Positions 51,784-60,923 of a stretch of 64,000 nt of DNA are shown here, piece by piece; within the stretch, counting starts at the first letter, position 1; each line of letters starts with the position of its first letter. The notes under the pieces were generated by a model, which worked only from the letters and a program-made list of their open reading frames with translations, was not told where the DNA came from and searched no databases. The DNA is taken from positions 806,001-870,000 of the forward strand of contig NZ_CP043420.1 in NCBI RefSeq assembly GCF_008247605.1, written 5' to 3'. A program made the position numbers and the translations under genes. The stretch is from Kushneria phosphatilytica. Lineage in GTDB: Bacteria > Pseudomonadota > Gammaproteobacteria > Pseudomonadales > Halomonadaceae.

Positions 51784-52487
51784 TATTCCTGCTCCTCGAA
51801 GCCGGTGTCATAGCGTTTGCGCAGCCATAGCATGACCAGCTCGGAGACGCTGGTAATGGCGAGATAGCCCAGGGCGACCGGAATCATGAACAAAAAGGGT
51901 TCGTGGGTCGCCTTGGTGGCCTCGGCGGCCACTCGTACCATATCGGTCAGGCCGATGATCGAGACCAGCGCCGTGGTCTTGAGCAGTACCATCCAGTTGT
52001 TGCCCAGCCCCGGCAGGGCGTGGCGCATCATTAACGGAAAGCGAACACGGCGGAAGGCGAGCCAGTTACTCATGCCATAGGCCCGAGCGGCTTCCATCTG
52101 CCCCTCTTCGACGGCGAGAAAAGCGCCGCGGAAGGTCTCCGACATGTAAGCGCCGAAAATGAAACCAATGGTCACCACACCGGCAATGAACGCATTGATA
52201 TTGATGAAAATATCGATATCGAAGGCGTAATAGAGCTGGTCAGTCAGCATGTTGACGCCGATCTGGCCGCCGTAGAACAGCAGCATCATCAGCACCAGAT
52301 CGGGGACGCCGCGGACCACAGTGGTATAGGCGGTAGCTGCCCCATGGGCGAGCCTGGATTTTGACAGTTTGGCACTGGCGGCCAGCAGGCCCAGAAACAC
52401 TGCCAGAATCAGTGACAGCACGGCCAGTTCGAAGGTCAGTACGGCGCCATCGAGCAGGCGCGGGCCATAGCCCTGAAAATCGATCAT
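51783..52487 (-). CDS. hisQ: Histidine/arginine-type ABC transporter permease HisQ (AotQ)
   Basis: 234 residues. VRGVPDLVLMMLLFYGGQI, SETFRGAFLAVEEGQMEAARAYG and LPGLGNNWMVLLKTTALVS match HisQ very well. About five membrane helices. Nine bases after the ATPase gene, overlapping hisM by one base, so the three are one translational unit. Confidence 0.87.
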   Translation of the reverse strand: MIDFQGYGPRLLDGAVLTFELAVLSLILAVFLGLLAASAKLSKSRLAHGAATAYTTVVRGVPDLVLMMLLFYGGQIGVNMLTDQLYYAFDIDIFININAFIAGVVTIGFIFGAYMSETFRGAFLAVEEGQMEAARAYGMSNWLAFRRVRFPLMMRHALPGLGNNWMVLLKTTALVSIIGLTDMVRVAAEATKATHEPFLFMIPVALGYLAITSVSELVMLWLRKRYDTGFEEQE

Positions 52488-52496
52488 GACACGGCC

Positions 52497-53267
52497 TCAG
52501 AAGCTGGGAGCAAGGAACTGCTTCAGTCGTTCCGAACGGGGATTGTTCAGGACATCCTGGGGCTTGCCGGACTCCTCGACCCGGCCCTGATGGAGAAACA
52601 TCACCTGGCTTGAGACATCCCGGGCAAAGTCCATCTCATGGGTCACCACAATCATGGTGCGGCCCTCTTCGGCAAGTTCTCGCATGACCTTGAGCACGCC
52701 GCCAACCAGCTCCGGATCAAGGGCGGAAGTCGGTTCATCGAACAGCATTACCTCGGGTTCCATGGCCAGTGCGCGGGCGATGGCACCACGTTGTTGCTGA
52801 CCACCGGAGAGCTGGGCCGGGAAGTAATCGGCGCGATCGGACAGTCCGACCCGTTCGAGCAGGGCCATGCCGCGCTCGCGAGCTTCCCGTTTGGGCACGC
52901 CGAGCACATGAATCGGTGCTTCGATGACGTTCTGCAGCAGCGTCAGGTGGGCCCAGAGGTTGAAGTTCTGGAAAACCATCGAGAGTTTGGCGCGAATGCG
53001 TTCGACCTGTTTCCAGTCGGCCGGCACCCGACCATTGCGCAGCTGGCGAAAGCTGATGTGCTCACCGTGTACCACGATGTCACCGGCATCAGGACGCTCG
53101 AGCAGGTTCATGCAGCGCAGGAAGGTACTCTTGCCGGAGCCGGAAGCGCCGATCAGGCTGATAACGTCACCCTGATGAGCTTCAAGGGAGAGCCCCTTGA
53201 GTACCGGATTGTCGCCGAAGCGCTTGTGCAGGTCATTGATAACCAGGGGTATGGGTTGGTCGGCCAT
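52497..53267 (-). CDS. hisP: Histidine/arginine-type ABC transporter ATP-binding protein HisP (AotP)
   Basis: 256 residues. Walker A GASGSGKST (40-48), Q-loop FQNFNLWAHLT, signature [14 protein letters not shown] (Gly replaces the usual Val after QQQR), Walker [15 protein letters not shown], and VTHEMDFARDVSS. FNLWxHxT and HKRFGDNPVLKGLSLEAHQGDVIS are HisP-like. First gene of the operon hisP-hisQ-hisM-SBP-SBP. With astE directly upstream, arginine or ornithine is a likely cargo. Confidence 0.87.
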   Translation of the reverse strand: MADQPIPLVINDLHKRFGDNPVLKGLSLEAHQGDVISLIGASGSGKSTFLRCMNLLERPDAGDIVVHGEHISFRQLRNGRVPADWKQVERIRAKLSMVFQNFNLWAHLTLLQNVIEAPIHVLGVPKREARERGMALLERVGLSDRADYFPAQLSGGQQQRGAIARALAMEPEVMLFDEPTSALDPELVGGVLKVMRELAEEGRTMIVVTHEMDFARDVSSQVMFLHQGRVEESGKPQDVLNNPRSERLKQFLAPSF

Positions 53268-53424
53268 GAAGGTGAATACTCGTGCTGTGGCATGGCTGGC
53301 AGGACGGCGGTCACCGGCACGACAGGAAAACTGTCGGCATAACTGGTACGTGACACGTGACGCGGTACCCGCTCGCTTGCCCGTCTTGTTGCTCTGTTGA
53401 CTGCGTTACATCCTGTCTTCGGCT

Positions 53425-53451
53425 CGGGCATGTCGGCTTGCGACATGCCCG
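53425..53451. promoter_or_regulatory. Perfect inverted repeat between astE and the hisP operon
   Basis: CGGGCATGTCG and CGACATGCCCG, 11 bp each, separated by GCTTG. No T-run on either strand. It could be a weak terminator of astE, an mRNA stabiliser or a protein-binding palindrome. Confidence 0.45.
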
Positions 53452-53541
53452 CCACCCGATTCGGGGCGCTCCAGTCTATCAGGGAGAAGCCCCGGGGTGG
53501 ACTGCTGCATGACCAATGGCGTGTTCGATCAGGCCCAGGGA

Positions 53542-54597
53542 TCAGCTCGAAGGCGCTGATACCGAGCGAACCAGTAGAGCGGCCCGTGCGCCACGCTCCA
53601 CTTTTGCATTGGGAAAGACTACGTGCAGGGGCGTATCGCCCACCCGGGTTTCACCGTCGATGGCATCCATGGCGATCAATTCGTCGCTGTCGAAACGGGT
53701 AAAATTGGCGATATCGTCACTGAAGGCCAGCGTAAAGTCGTCACTGGTCCGCATCAGTTCGCGCTCGACCTGGAAGAAAGCCATCCGCTCGGCCTGATCG
53801 GTCGGCGGTGGGGTGCCTGTCAGCCGTGCCTGTAGCAGCTCGGCCATCGGTTCCAGCGCACTCAGGTCATTGGCGCCGAAGGGCGCAACCCGGCCCAGCT
53901 CGAGCGTAAAGCTGCAGACACCGTGATAATGGCGGCTGTAATGCGAAAACGTCCAGCTGTGGGTGTGCTGTGAGAGTGCGGCCTGGAGACCGGCACCCGC
54001 CAGTACCGGCCAGACCTCGGTCGGCGTGGCCGTGGCAGAAAATGGCTCAACGGCAAAGCGTGGGTAACGACTCTCACGAATAGCGGTATGCATATCGAGA
54101 TGAAGGGGCACGCCGACAGCATCGGGTGCAGCGGTGTCGCCGGTGGCCCTGTGTGTGGCCCAGAAATCATCTACAGCCTGCATCAGCACACGGGCACGTG
54201 AGATTTCCTGACGTGAGTCGTCGGCATGCATGCCATCGCGCTGGAACAGTCGGTTGAGATTGGTCTCCAGGTAACGTGTGCCCGCACGGATGGCTGCAGC
54301 GTGACCAACTATCAGCAGGGCCGGGGCGGCAAGCTGCAGCTGTCCGGCATCGAGTCGGGCAGCGACCCGTCCCAACAGTTCGATGGGAGCGGTTTCATCG
54401 CCATGAATACCGACCGAAATCATGGTGGCCGCTGCCTGGCCTCGCGTCGTATCGGGGATCAGCTCGATGACACCGGGGGCACGTAATTCGGCGTGTCCGC
54501 CGGGCAGGCGAAAACGCTGCGGCAGTAAGGCCGCGTCATCTTCAATCATTCGAGCGAGGGCATCGCTCAGGGTACAGTCGGTCGTACTATCGGCCAT
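53542..54597 (-). CDS. astE: Succinylglutamate desuccinylase AstE
   Basis: 351 residues, zinc-dependent AstE/AspA family. Zinc ligands His65 and Glu68 in GIHGDETAPIEL and His170 in LDMHTAIR are present, as is NLNRLF. It releases glutamate and succinate from succinylglutamate, the fifth and last AST step. It is apart from astC-aruFG-astDB (35-41.5 kb) and sits upstream of the basic amino acid importer genes, on the same strand, with a 274-base gap. Confidence 0.9.
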   Translation of the reverse strand: MADSTTDCTLSDALARMIEDDAALLPQRFRLPGGHAELRAPGVIELIPDTTRGQAAATMISVGIHGDETAPIELLGRVAARLDAGQLQLAAPALLIVGHAAAIRAGTRYLETNLNRLFQRDGMHADDSRQEISRARVLMQAVDDFWATHRATGDTAAPDAVGVPLHLDMHTAIRESRYPRFAVEPFSATATPTEVWPVLAGAGLQAALSQHTHSWTFSHYSRHYHGVCSFTLELGRVAPFGANDLSALEPMAELLQARLTGTPPPTDQAERMAFFQVERELMRTSDDFTLAFSDDIANFTRFDSDELIAMDAIDGETRVGDTPLHVVFPNAKVERGARAALLVRSVSAPSS

Positions 54598-54719
54598 GGG
54601 AGCGTTCCGGGAAAAGATTGGGGCCTGTCCCGCCTGGCGGGGCTTCTATACTGACCAGTCATTCACGGCGAGCGCAATGCCTGACTTGCCGAAAGCATTC
54701 AACCGCAGGAGACCATGCC

Positions 54720-55214
54720 ATGAGCGGCAGTACGGTCATTGCCCTCAATGGGCCGCTCAACGCCGGCAAGAGCCACGTGGGACACGCGCTGATGAAGACT
54801 CTGCCGGATGCTCATTTCATCGAGGGCGACGATCATGGTGCACCCGCTGACAGCCCTCTGGAAGTACGTATTGGTGCCGCCATGACACGGCTGGAGACGC
54901 ATGTTCTCGGCATGCGCTGTCGTTGGCTGATCATCGCCTTCCCCTTGCGCGACGAGGACATGGCACGGCTGCGTCGGGCCGCCGAGTGGCGCAGCGCTGA
55001 CCTTTATTGTGTCACCCTCGCACCGCCTTTGGCTGTAACACGCACCAATCGGGGCGAGCGCGAACTGACACGCCGGGAGCAGCAGCGGTTGGTGCAGATG
55101 TACGAGGAGGGCTTCGATCGCCGTGAGTTCAGTGACCTGATACTCGATAACAGCCATGAGTCGGTCACCGGAACTGTTGACCGCATTCTGGCATGGTTGA
55201 AAACACGCGAGTGA
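54720..55214 (+). CDS. P-loop kinase-like protein (shikimate/adenylylsulfate-kinase-like fold)
   Basis: 164 residues. Walker A GPLNAGKSH (11-19) right at the N-terminus, FIEGDDHG after strand 2 in the position of a substrate-binding Asp, and a late RTNRGERELTRREQQR segment that could be the lid with Arg residues. The size and layout fit small-molecule kinases such as shikimate or chloramphenicol kinase-like proteins; the substrate is unknown. The ATG at 54720 with AGGAGA upstream is preferred over the open frame back to 54618. Convergent with the SMR genes, ending one base from them. Confidence 0.65.
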   Translation: MSGSTVIALNGPLNAGKSHVGHALMKTLPDAHFIEGDDHGAPADSPLEVRIGAAMTRLETHVLGMRCRWLIIAFPLRDEDMARLRRAAEWRSADLYCVTLAPPLAVTRTNRGERELTRREQQRLVQMYEEGFDRREFSDLILDNSHESVTGTVDRILAWLKTRE

Positions 55215-55215
55215 T

Positions 55216-55533
55216 TCAACCACTGACCAGCTTGAGACCGATCACCGAGATAATGATCAATGCGATCCAGCCGATTCGGGCGGGGTCGCGAGGCTCATTC
55301 CATAGTGTCATGCCGAGTATGGCACTGATCACGGTGCCGATAGCGGTGAACACGGCATAGGCAATACCGAGTGGAATGACGCGCATGGCGAAACTGATCA
55401 GCAACAGCGAGCTGCCGAATCCCGCGCACAACAGCAACAGCCCCAGCGGTTTCGAACCGCGATTGATCTTCTCCATCCCCATGACCCCTACGACCTCCAT
55501 CAGGCCGGAGGCCAGCAGTGCCATCCAGTACAT
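55216..55533 (-). CDS. Small multidrug resistance (SMR) family efflux subunit, second gene of pair
   Basis: 105 residues, four membrane helices. The family's essential membrane Glu is Glu13 in MALLASGLMEVVGV, and IPLGIAYAVFTAIGTV is the helix 3 signature. It is paired with the gene 31 bases upstream, so the pump is probably an EbrAB/YkkCD-like heterodimer exporting a cationic compound by proton exchange. GGAGAAGGCCT precedes the ATG. Confidence 0.87.
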   Translation of the reverse strand: MYWMALLASGLMEVVGVMGMEKINRGSKPLGLLLLCAGFGSSLLLISFAMRVIPLGIAYAVFTAIGTVISAILGMTLWNEPRDPARIGWIALIIISVIGLKLVSG

Positions 55534-55564
55534 AGGCCTTCTCCGTAAAATCGATCAGGTTGAC

Positions 55565-55903
55565 TCAGTGAGCGGAACGGGTTCGCAGACCGATCACACC
55601 AATCAGTAGAGTGATCACCAGTGTCAGTGTCAGCGGGTTGGCCGGTGCCCCGAGAAAGAGAATATCCACAGCGACCGTACCTGCGGCACCCAGCCCGACG
55701 AAGACCGTATAAACGGTGCTGGTGGGGAGATGACGTGCCATGCGTGTCGCCAGCGTCAGACTGGCGGCAACGAGGATCAGCGTGAGCAGCCAGTCGAGCA
55801 CGCTATCAGCATATTTGGCACCCATCGCCCAGCCGACCTCGCAGAGCGCGGCCGGTAGCATCAGCCACCACTGGCGAGCGCTTGCCACTCTGTTCGATGT
55901 CAT
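55565..55903 (-). CDS. Small multidrug resistance (SMR) family efflux subunit, first gene of pair
   Basis: 112 residues from the ATG at 55903 (a GTG at 55909 is possible). Four membrane helices, the conserved Glu22 in PAALCEVGWAMGAKYA, and TSTVYTVFVGLGAAGTV. The N-terminus is longer and more polar than its partner's. First gene after the operator region shared with the divergent TetR gene, whose product probably controls it. Confidence 0.87.
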   Translation of the reverse strand: MTSNRVASARQWWLMLPAALCEVGWAMGAKYADSVLDWLLTLILVAASLTLATRMARHLPTSTVYTVFVGLGAAGTVAVDILFLGAPANPLTLTLVITLLIGVIGLRTRSAH

Positions 55904-55935
55904 ATTCACGCGGCTCCAGAACTCATATATTTACG

Positions 55936-55953
55936 AACTAACGTTCGTTAGTT
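55936..55953. promoter_or_regulatory. Likely TetR-family operator in the SMR/tetR divergent promoter region
   Basis: AACTAACG-TT-CGTTAGTT, a perfect 8+2+8 palindrome in an AT-rich divergent region. On the plus strand it falls between TTACGA (55931) and TATGAT (55953), i.e. in the spacer of the presumed tetR promoter. Binding there would block both transcription units. Confidence 0.75.
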
Positions 55954-56052
55954 ATGATTCTAGCACTTCATTGTGGCAGGGCAATGTCTCTCGACGGGCC
56001 TACGGCATACGGCTCATTGTGCCCAGACTGGCTGACAGGATTGGAGAGTGCG

Positions 56053-56634
56053 ATGACAACGACCGCAGAGCGCATCAGGGCGGTGGGGCTGCGACTTTTT
56101 GCCGAGCAGGGTTATGAGGCGACTCCACTGTCAATGATTGCCCGGGAGGTAGGAATTCGCACGCCTTCGCTCTACAACCACTTCGCCAGCAAGGAGGCGT
56201 TGTTCATGGCGCTGGCCGAGGAAGTTGAGGCGGACATGCTGGCCCATTTTAGTCGCAGCATCGAGCGTTTCCCGGATCGGCCGGTATGCGAGCGCCTCTA
56301 CACGCTGATCGTGGAGACCTGTGACTTTATCTTTCAGCAGCATCGCGGCGTGTTCTACAAGCGCTTTCTATTGTTCCCGCCGCCGGCAGTGAAGGATGCA
56401 CTCACCGCCATCAACCACGACAGCGAGCGCTATATTGATCAACTGCTGCATGAGCTCTTTCAACAGGGGCGCCGTAGCGGCGAGCTGGGTGACATCGATG
56501 AGCGTGACTTTGTCAGTGCCCTGTACTGTCTCATCGATGGCTTGTTCAGCGAGCGTTTTCTGTATTCTCGCGAGGAGTTCAATCGCCGACTGGAAGGCGC
56601 CTGGACAATCTTCCGGGCCGGCGTCAGTGCCTGA
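56053..56634 (+). CDS. TetR family transcriptional regulator
   Basis: 193 residues. N-terminal helix-turn-helix MIAREVGIRTPSLYNHFASKEALF (about 28-50) follows RIRAVGLRLFAEQGYEATPLS, the TetR signature. The C-terminal ligand-binding helical domain is unassigned. Divergent from the paired SMR efflux genes and separated from them by a perfect palindrome, so it most likely represses both and itself, released by a pump substrate. GGAGAGTGCG before the ATG at 56053 sets the start; in-frame codons back to 55954 are promoter DNA. Confidence 0.9.
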   Translation: MTTTAERIRAVGLRLFAEQGYEATPLSMIAREVGIRTPSLYNHFASKEALFMALAEEVEADMLAHFSRSIERFPDRPVCERLYTLIVETCDFIFQQHRGVFYKRFLLFPPPAVKDALTAINHDSERYIDQLLHELFQQGRRSGELGDIDERDFVSALYCLIDGLFSERFLYSREEFNRRLEGAWTIFRAGVSA

Positions 56635-56643
56635 CGAGCGTAT

Positions 56644-57192
56644 TCATTTGCCCATGGTATCGCTTTGATGCGTGACTCGGAGCAGTGAGTCGGTCTCGAA
56701 ACCGTTAAGATGGGCCTGTTCCAGCATGAGGCGATAATCCCTTTCTTCTGGGCGGGGCGTTCGGGCCAGCAGCCAGAGATAGTCATGCGTCGGGCCTGCC
56801 ACCACAGCGTGCTGGTACCTCTCATCTACCCAGAGCACGTTATAACCAGCGTAGAAGGGGCCGAAAAAGGTGACCCTGAGCCGACCCAGCTGCGGATCAT
56901 CCGTCTCGAAACGTGCCCGGCCGCGGGCCTCGTCCCATGCCTGCTTCTCCATGTCGAAGCCGCGATTGATGACATCGATATCGCCATCTTCCCGCAGCTC
57001 ATAGGTCGCGGTGACATGGCTCAGGTTGCGTTCGAAGGAATGATCCAGCCGGGCAATTTCATACCAGGTGCCCAGATAACGCTGCATGTCGAAATCGGTG
57101 ATGGCGCGAGCGCCCTCGGGAATGCGTGTTTCACCACCCAGGGCGGTGACCAGTCCCTGCATCAGTCCTTTCAGATCTGCCTTGTCCGGCAT
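56644..57192 (-). CDS. Lipocalin family protein (Blc-like, no signal peptide)
   Basis: 182 residues. The lipocalin signature is DMQRYLGTWYEIARLDHSFE (about 49-68). Later blocks YNVLWVDERYQHAVV, DYLWLLARTPR and YRLMLEQAHLNGFETDSL follow bacterial Blc. Unlike Blc it has neither a lipobox nor a signal peptide. Instead there is an N-terminal extension, MPDKADLKGLMQGLVTALGG, so it may be cytoplasmic. It would bind lipids or another hydrophobic ligand. AAGGGAG before the ATG at 57192 fixes this start; the frame is open to 57231. Confidence 0.85.
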   Translation of the reverse strand: MPDKADLKGLMQGLVTALGGETRIPEGARAITDFDMQRYLGTWYEIARLDHSFERNLSHVTATYELREDGDIDVINRGFDMEKQAWDEARGRARFETDDPQLGRLRVTFFGPFYAGYNVLWVDERYQHAVVAGPTHDYLWLLARTPRPEERDYRLMLEQAHLNGFETDSLLRVTHQSDTMGK

Positions 57193-57227
57193 GTCTCTGC
57201 TCCCTTGTCCATTCGACCATTGCTGCC

Positions 57228-57254
57228 TCAAGTCTAGTCGCTTGTGGTCGATGA
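57228..57254 (+). promoter_or_regulatory. Sigma-28 (FliA)-like promoter of the first chemoreceptor
   Basis: TCAAGTCT (57228-57235), 11-base spacer, GTCGATGA (57247-57254), against the FliA consensus TAAAGTTT-N11-GCCGATAA. It lies 68 bases before the ATG. Confidence 0.65.
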
Positions 57255-57322
57255 ATTTCTGCGGGCGTCAATCTGACGCATGCATAAAAGATTATAAGTG
57301 TCAATGAATATGGGGAAGGGAG

Positions 57323-58978
57323 ATGGCGAATGAAGCAGGTTGGGTAGATCAGGAGACAGTAGCACCAGCCGAGAGCGCCAGAGCTCGGGGGTGGTGGCGA
57401 CGTCAACACAGGGCCGGTGAACGTGGTGGCAGGGGGAGTGGGGGAAGAACCCTGAAGAGCAAGCTCGGCATGACCCTGGCTTTGACCTGGCTTGCGATGA
57501 TCGTGATTGTCTTCAGCATGGCATGGCAGAGCCGGACCAACATGTTCGAGGATCGCAAACAGGCGCTGACCAGCATTGTTCAGTTGGCCCAGGGCATTCT
57601 GGAAACCTGGCATCAGCGTGCCGAACAGGGTGAAGTAAGTAGCGAAGAAGCGAAGCAGAAGGCCTACGGCCTGATCCAGCAATTGCGTTTCGGTCCCGAT
57701 GATGACAGTTATGTATTTGCCTTTAGCGGAGAGGGGCGCATTTTAAGCCATCCCCGCCGGGATATCGGCTCCGATGTGAGTGACAAGTCGTCCTACATGT
57801 CGATGCTGCGCGAAGCAAAAGCTCACGGTGCCGGCTTCGTTACCTACAAGGGGCATCTGGAGAAAGGCAGCGACAAGGTAGCGACCAAGGTCAGCCGAGT
57901 CAGTTATTACGCCCCCTGGGATGTCGTACTGGCAACGGGGGTCTACTTCAATGATGTCGATGAGATTTTCTACGCTCACCTGGTCAAGTATGGCCTGATT
58001 CTGTTGCTGGTGGGCGGGCTTGTATCGCTGGTGTTTCTGTTGATCATGCGCAATATCTACCGGGATCTGGGCGGCGAACCTGCCGAGGCCAGAACTGTGG
58101 TTGCCCGGATAACCGAAGGTGACCTGTCGCAATCGGTAGCGGTCAAGGCCGATGATGCAGGCAGTCTGATGTACGCCATCGAGCGCATGCGGGTGGAGCT
58201 GAGCGATACCATCGCCGTGATCCGGCGCTCGAGCGAATCGATCGATGTGGGCGCCCGCGAGATCGCCGCCGGTAACACCGATCTCTCTTCGCGGACCGAG
58301 CAGCAGGCGGCCTCGCTGGAAGAGACCGCTGCCAGCATGGAGGAGCTGACCGCCACGGTGCGTCAGAATGCCGACAACGCCGGTCAGGCCAGCCGCCTGT
58401 CGCACAGTACCACCGAATCGGTGCAGCAGGGTCAGGAAGTGATTACCCGGGTGGTCAGCACCATGGGCGAGATCCGCGAAAGTTCCGGCAAGATTGCCGA
58501 CATCATCACCCTGATCGACGGCATCGCCTTCCAGACCAACCTGCTGGCGCTCAACGCGGCAGTCGAAGCTGCCCGGGCCGGTGAGCAGGGACGCGGCTTT
58601 GCGGTCGTGGCCGGCGAGGTGCGTCAGCTGGCGAGCCGTTCGGCGGAAGCGGCGCGCGACATCAAGGGCCTGATCGAGCGCTCGGTGAGCCAGGTCAGCA
58701 CCGGCACCGAGCTAGTCGACGAGGCCAACCGGTCGATGGGCGAAATCCAGACCAGCGCACAGCGGGTCAGTGATCTGATGTCCGAGATTTCGGCCGCCTC
58801 CCGGGAGCAGACCGCAGGCATCGAGCAGGTCAACGATGCGGTCACCCAGATGGACCAGGTCACCCAGCAGAATGCCGCACTGGTGGAAGAGGCCGCGGCG
58901 GCCTCGGGGTCACTGGAAAGTCAGGCCGGTGAGCTGCATCGCTCGGTGGCGCGCTTCCGGATCGCCGAAGACGCCTGA
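57323..58978 (+). CDS. Methyl-accepting chemotaxis protein with single Cache sensor (copy 1)
   Basis: 551 residues. Cytoplasmic Arg/Gly-rich N-terminus (about 1-45), TM1 (about 49-68), periplasmic sCache_2-like sensor (about 70-220: [39 protein letters not shown]), TM2 (about 225-247), HAMP, and a signalling domain with the conserved hairpin tip [33 protein letters not shown]. No C-terminal CheR-tethering pentapeptide. The ligand is unknown; related sCache_2 sensors often bind small carboxylates. A sigma-28-like promoter places it in the motility regulon. Confidence 0.93.
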   Translation: MANEAGWVDQETVAPAESARARGWWRRQHRAGERGGRGSGGRTLKSKLGMTLALTWLAMIVIVFSMAWQSRTNMFEDRKQALTSIVQLAQGILETWHQRAEQGEVSSEEAKQKAYGLIQQLRFGPDDDSYVFAFSGEGRILSHPRRDIGSDVSDKSSYMSMLREAKAHGAGFVTYKGHLEKGSDKVATKVSRVSYYAPWDVVLATGVYFNDVDEIFYAHLVKYGLILLLVGGLVSLVFLLIMRNIYRDLGGEPAEARTVVARITEGDLSQSVAVKADDAGSLMYAIERMRVELSDTIAVIRRSSESIDVGAREIAAGNTDLSSRTEQQAASLEETAASMEELTATVRQNADNAGQASRLSHSTTESVQQGQEVITRVVSTMGEIRESSGKIADIITLIDGIAFQTNLLALNAAVEAARAGEQGRGFAVVAGEVRQLASRSAEAARDIKGLIERSVSQVSTGTELVDEANRSMGEIQTSAQRVSDLMSEISAASREQTAGIEQVNDAVTQMDQVTQQNAALVEEAAAASGSLESQAGELHRSVARFRIAEDA

Positions 58979-58996
58979 TGGCCGAGGGTCCGATAA

Positions 58997-59023
58997 CGCC
59001 GTCCCGAATCATTCGGGGCGGCG
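58997..59023 (+). terminator. Hairpin after chemoreceptor copy 1
   Basis: CGCCGTCCCGAA-TCA-TTCGGGGCGGCG (one mismatch or G-U pair), followed by TTGTC, so a poor T-run. Almost identical to the hairpin after copy 2. Confidence 0.6.
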
Positions 59024-59099
59024 TTGTCATGAGTGGGTCTTGATTGCTCGGGTCGAATGCAGTCAATGCGGCAGTGTCAATCGCTACTTTGGAATAATG

Positions 59100-59126
59100 T
59101 CAAGTTTCTCCGGTTGAGGCCGATGA
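59100..59126 (+). promoter_or_regulatory. Sigma-28 (FliA)-like promoter of the second chemoreceptor
   Basis: TCAAGTTT (59100-59107), 11-base spacer, GCCGATGA (59119-59126): two mismatches to TAAAGTTT-N11-GCCGATAA. It lies about 60 bases upstream of the ATG at 59186. Confidence 0.78.
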
Positions 59127-59185
59127 CTCTGCTGAACGTCCGGCGGGTGTTCGGACAGGGATTCAAAGGCACCGGAGACGGGGTG

Positions 59186-60862
59186 ATGGCGAGCGATACA
59201 AGCTGGATGAAAGAGGAGTCACCATCGTGGGAGAACCACGACGATGGCCTCTCATTGTTGCAGCGCTTGAAGGGGAGAAAGCGGCAATCCGGGGCAGCAC
59301 AAAAGGTGAACGGCTGGACACTCAGGCGCAAGCTTTGGCTCACTCTGGGCCTGATGTGGGTGGCCATGATTGCGATCGTGTTCAGCATGGCGTGGCAGAG
59401 TCGCGATCTGATGTTCAATGATCGCAAGGCGGCGCTTTCCGATACCATTGGCATGGTGCATACACTACTCAGTGGTTATGCCGCTCGGGTCGACAGTGGT
59501 GAACTCACCGAAGCAGAGGCGAAAAAACGTGCCGTGGCGGCCATTGGTGCCATGCGATTTGGCGCGGACCGCGACAACTATGTTTTCGTCTTCGACAAGC
59601 AATCCCATCTGGTTTATCACCCAAGGCGCGATGCGGGTACCGACATGTCCGGTTATACCGATCCCAATGGTGTCGCCGTGTATCGGGACCTGGCTTCGAT
59701 TGCTGGTCAGCAGGGCAGCGGCTATCTCGAGTACTCCTCGCGTGATTCGACCAGCAAGGCACTGTTTCCCAAGGTCAGTTATGTCGAGCAGTTCAAGCCC
59801 TGGGGCTGGAATATGGCGGCAGGGGTCTATACCAATGACATTCAGGCGGCCTTCTATAACAAGCTGATCCAGTATGCGCTGGTACTGCTGGCAGCGGGTG
59901 GTCTGGTGACCGTGGCTTTCGTACTGATCATGCGCAACATCTACGCCAGTCTCGGGGGCGAGCCGTCAGAGGCGAGGAATGTCGTCGATCGCATTGCCGA
60001 AGGGGATCTGTCACAGCGGGTGCAGGTTCGTGGTGGTGATCATCACAGTCTGATGTACGCCATCGAGCGCATGCGGGTGGAGCTGAGCGATACCATCGCC
60101 GTGATCCGGCGCTCGAGCGAATCGATCGATGTGGGTGCCCGCGAGATCGCCGCCGGTAACACCGATCTCTCCTCACGGACCGAGCAGCAGGCGGCCTCGC
60201 TGGAAGAGACCGCTGCCAGCATGGAAGAGCTGACCGCCACGGTGCGTCAGAATGCCGACAACGCCGGTCAGGCCAGCCGCCTGTCGCACAGCACGACCGA
60301 TTCGGTACGGCAGGGTCAGGAAGTGATTACCCGTGTGGTCAGTACCATGGGCGAGATCCGCGAAAGTTCCGGCAAGATTGCCGACATCATCACCCTGATC
60401 GACGGCATCGCCTTCCAGACCAATCTGCTGGCGCTCAATGCCGCTGTGGAAGCTGCCCGGGCCGGTGAGCAGGGGCGCGGCTTTGCGGTCGTGGCCGGCG
60501 AGGTGCGTCAGCTGGCGAGCCGTTCGGCGGAAGCAGCGCGCGACATCAAGGGGCTGATCGAGCGCTCGGTGAGCCAGGTCAGCACCGGCACCGAGCTGGT
60601 CGACGAGGCCAACCGGTCGATGGGCGAGATCCAGACCAGCGCACAGCGGGTCAGTGATCTGATGTCCGAGATCTCGGCGGCTTCCCAGGAGCAGACCGCA
60701 GGCATCGAGCAGGTCAACGATGCGGTCACCCAGATGGACCAGGTGACCCAGCAGAATGCCGCACTGGTGGAAGAGGCTGCGGCGGCCTCGGGGTCACTGG
60801 AGAGTCAGGCCGGTGAGCTGCATCGCTCGGTGGCGCGCTTCAGGATCGCCGAAGACGCCTGA
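59186..60862 (+). CDS. Methyl-accepting chemotaxis protein with single Cache sensor (copy 2)
   Basis: 558 residues from the ATG at 59186, which follows GGAG and lies properly downstream of the sigma-28-like promoter; the frame is open to 59033. Same layout as copy 1: long cytoplasmic N-terminus, TM1 (about 64-83), sCache_2-like sensor ([36 protein letters not shown]), TM2, HAMP and signalling domain. From [10 protein letters not shown] to the end it is nearly identical to copy 1 (about three residue differences in 270), whereas the sensors differ widely, so the two probably sense different ligands and signal identically. Confidence 0.93.
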   Translation: MASDTSWMKEESPSWENHDDGLSLLQRLKGRKRQSGAAQKVNGWTLRRKLWLTLGLMWVAMIAIVFSMAWQSRDLMFNDRKAALSDTIGMVHTLLSGYAARVDSGELTEAEAKKRAVAAIGAMRFGADRDNYVFVFDKQSHLVYHPRRDAGTDMSGYTDPNGVAVYRDLASIAGQQGSGYLEYSSRDSTSKALFPKVSYVEQFKPWGWNMAAGVYTNDIQAAFYNKLIQYALVLLAAGGLVTVAFVLIMRNIYASLGGEPSEARNVVDRIAEGDLSQRVQVRGGDHHSLMYAIERMRVELSDTIAVIRRSSESIDVGAREIAAGNTDLSSRTEQQAASLEETAASMEELTATVRQNADNAGQASRLSHSTTDSVRQGQEVITRVVSTMGEIRESSGKIADIITLIDGIAFQTNLLALNAAVEAARAGEQGRGFAVVAGEVRQLASRSAEAARDIKGLIERSVSQVSTGTELVDEANRSMGEIQTSAQRVSDLMSEISAASQEQTAGIEQVNDAVTQMDQVTQQNAALVEEAAAASGSLESQAGELHRSVARFRIAEDA

Positions 60863-60880
60863 TGGCCGGGTGTTCGATAG

Positions 60881-60913
60881 CGCCGCCCCGAATCATTCGG
60901 GGCGGCGTTTTTT
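60881..60913 (+). terminator. Intrinsic terminator after chemoreceptor copy 2
   Basis: CGCCGCCCCGAA-TCA-TTCGGGGCGGCG, a perfect 12-bp stem (60881-60907), followed by six Ts. Confidence 0.9.
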
Positions 60914-60923
60914 ATGGCCGGTA

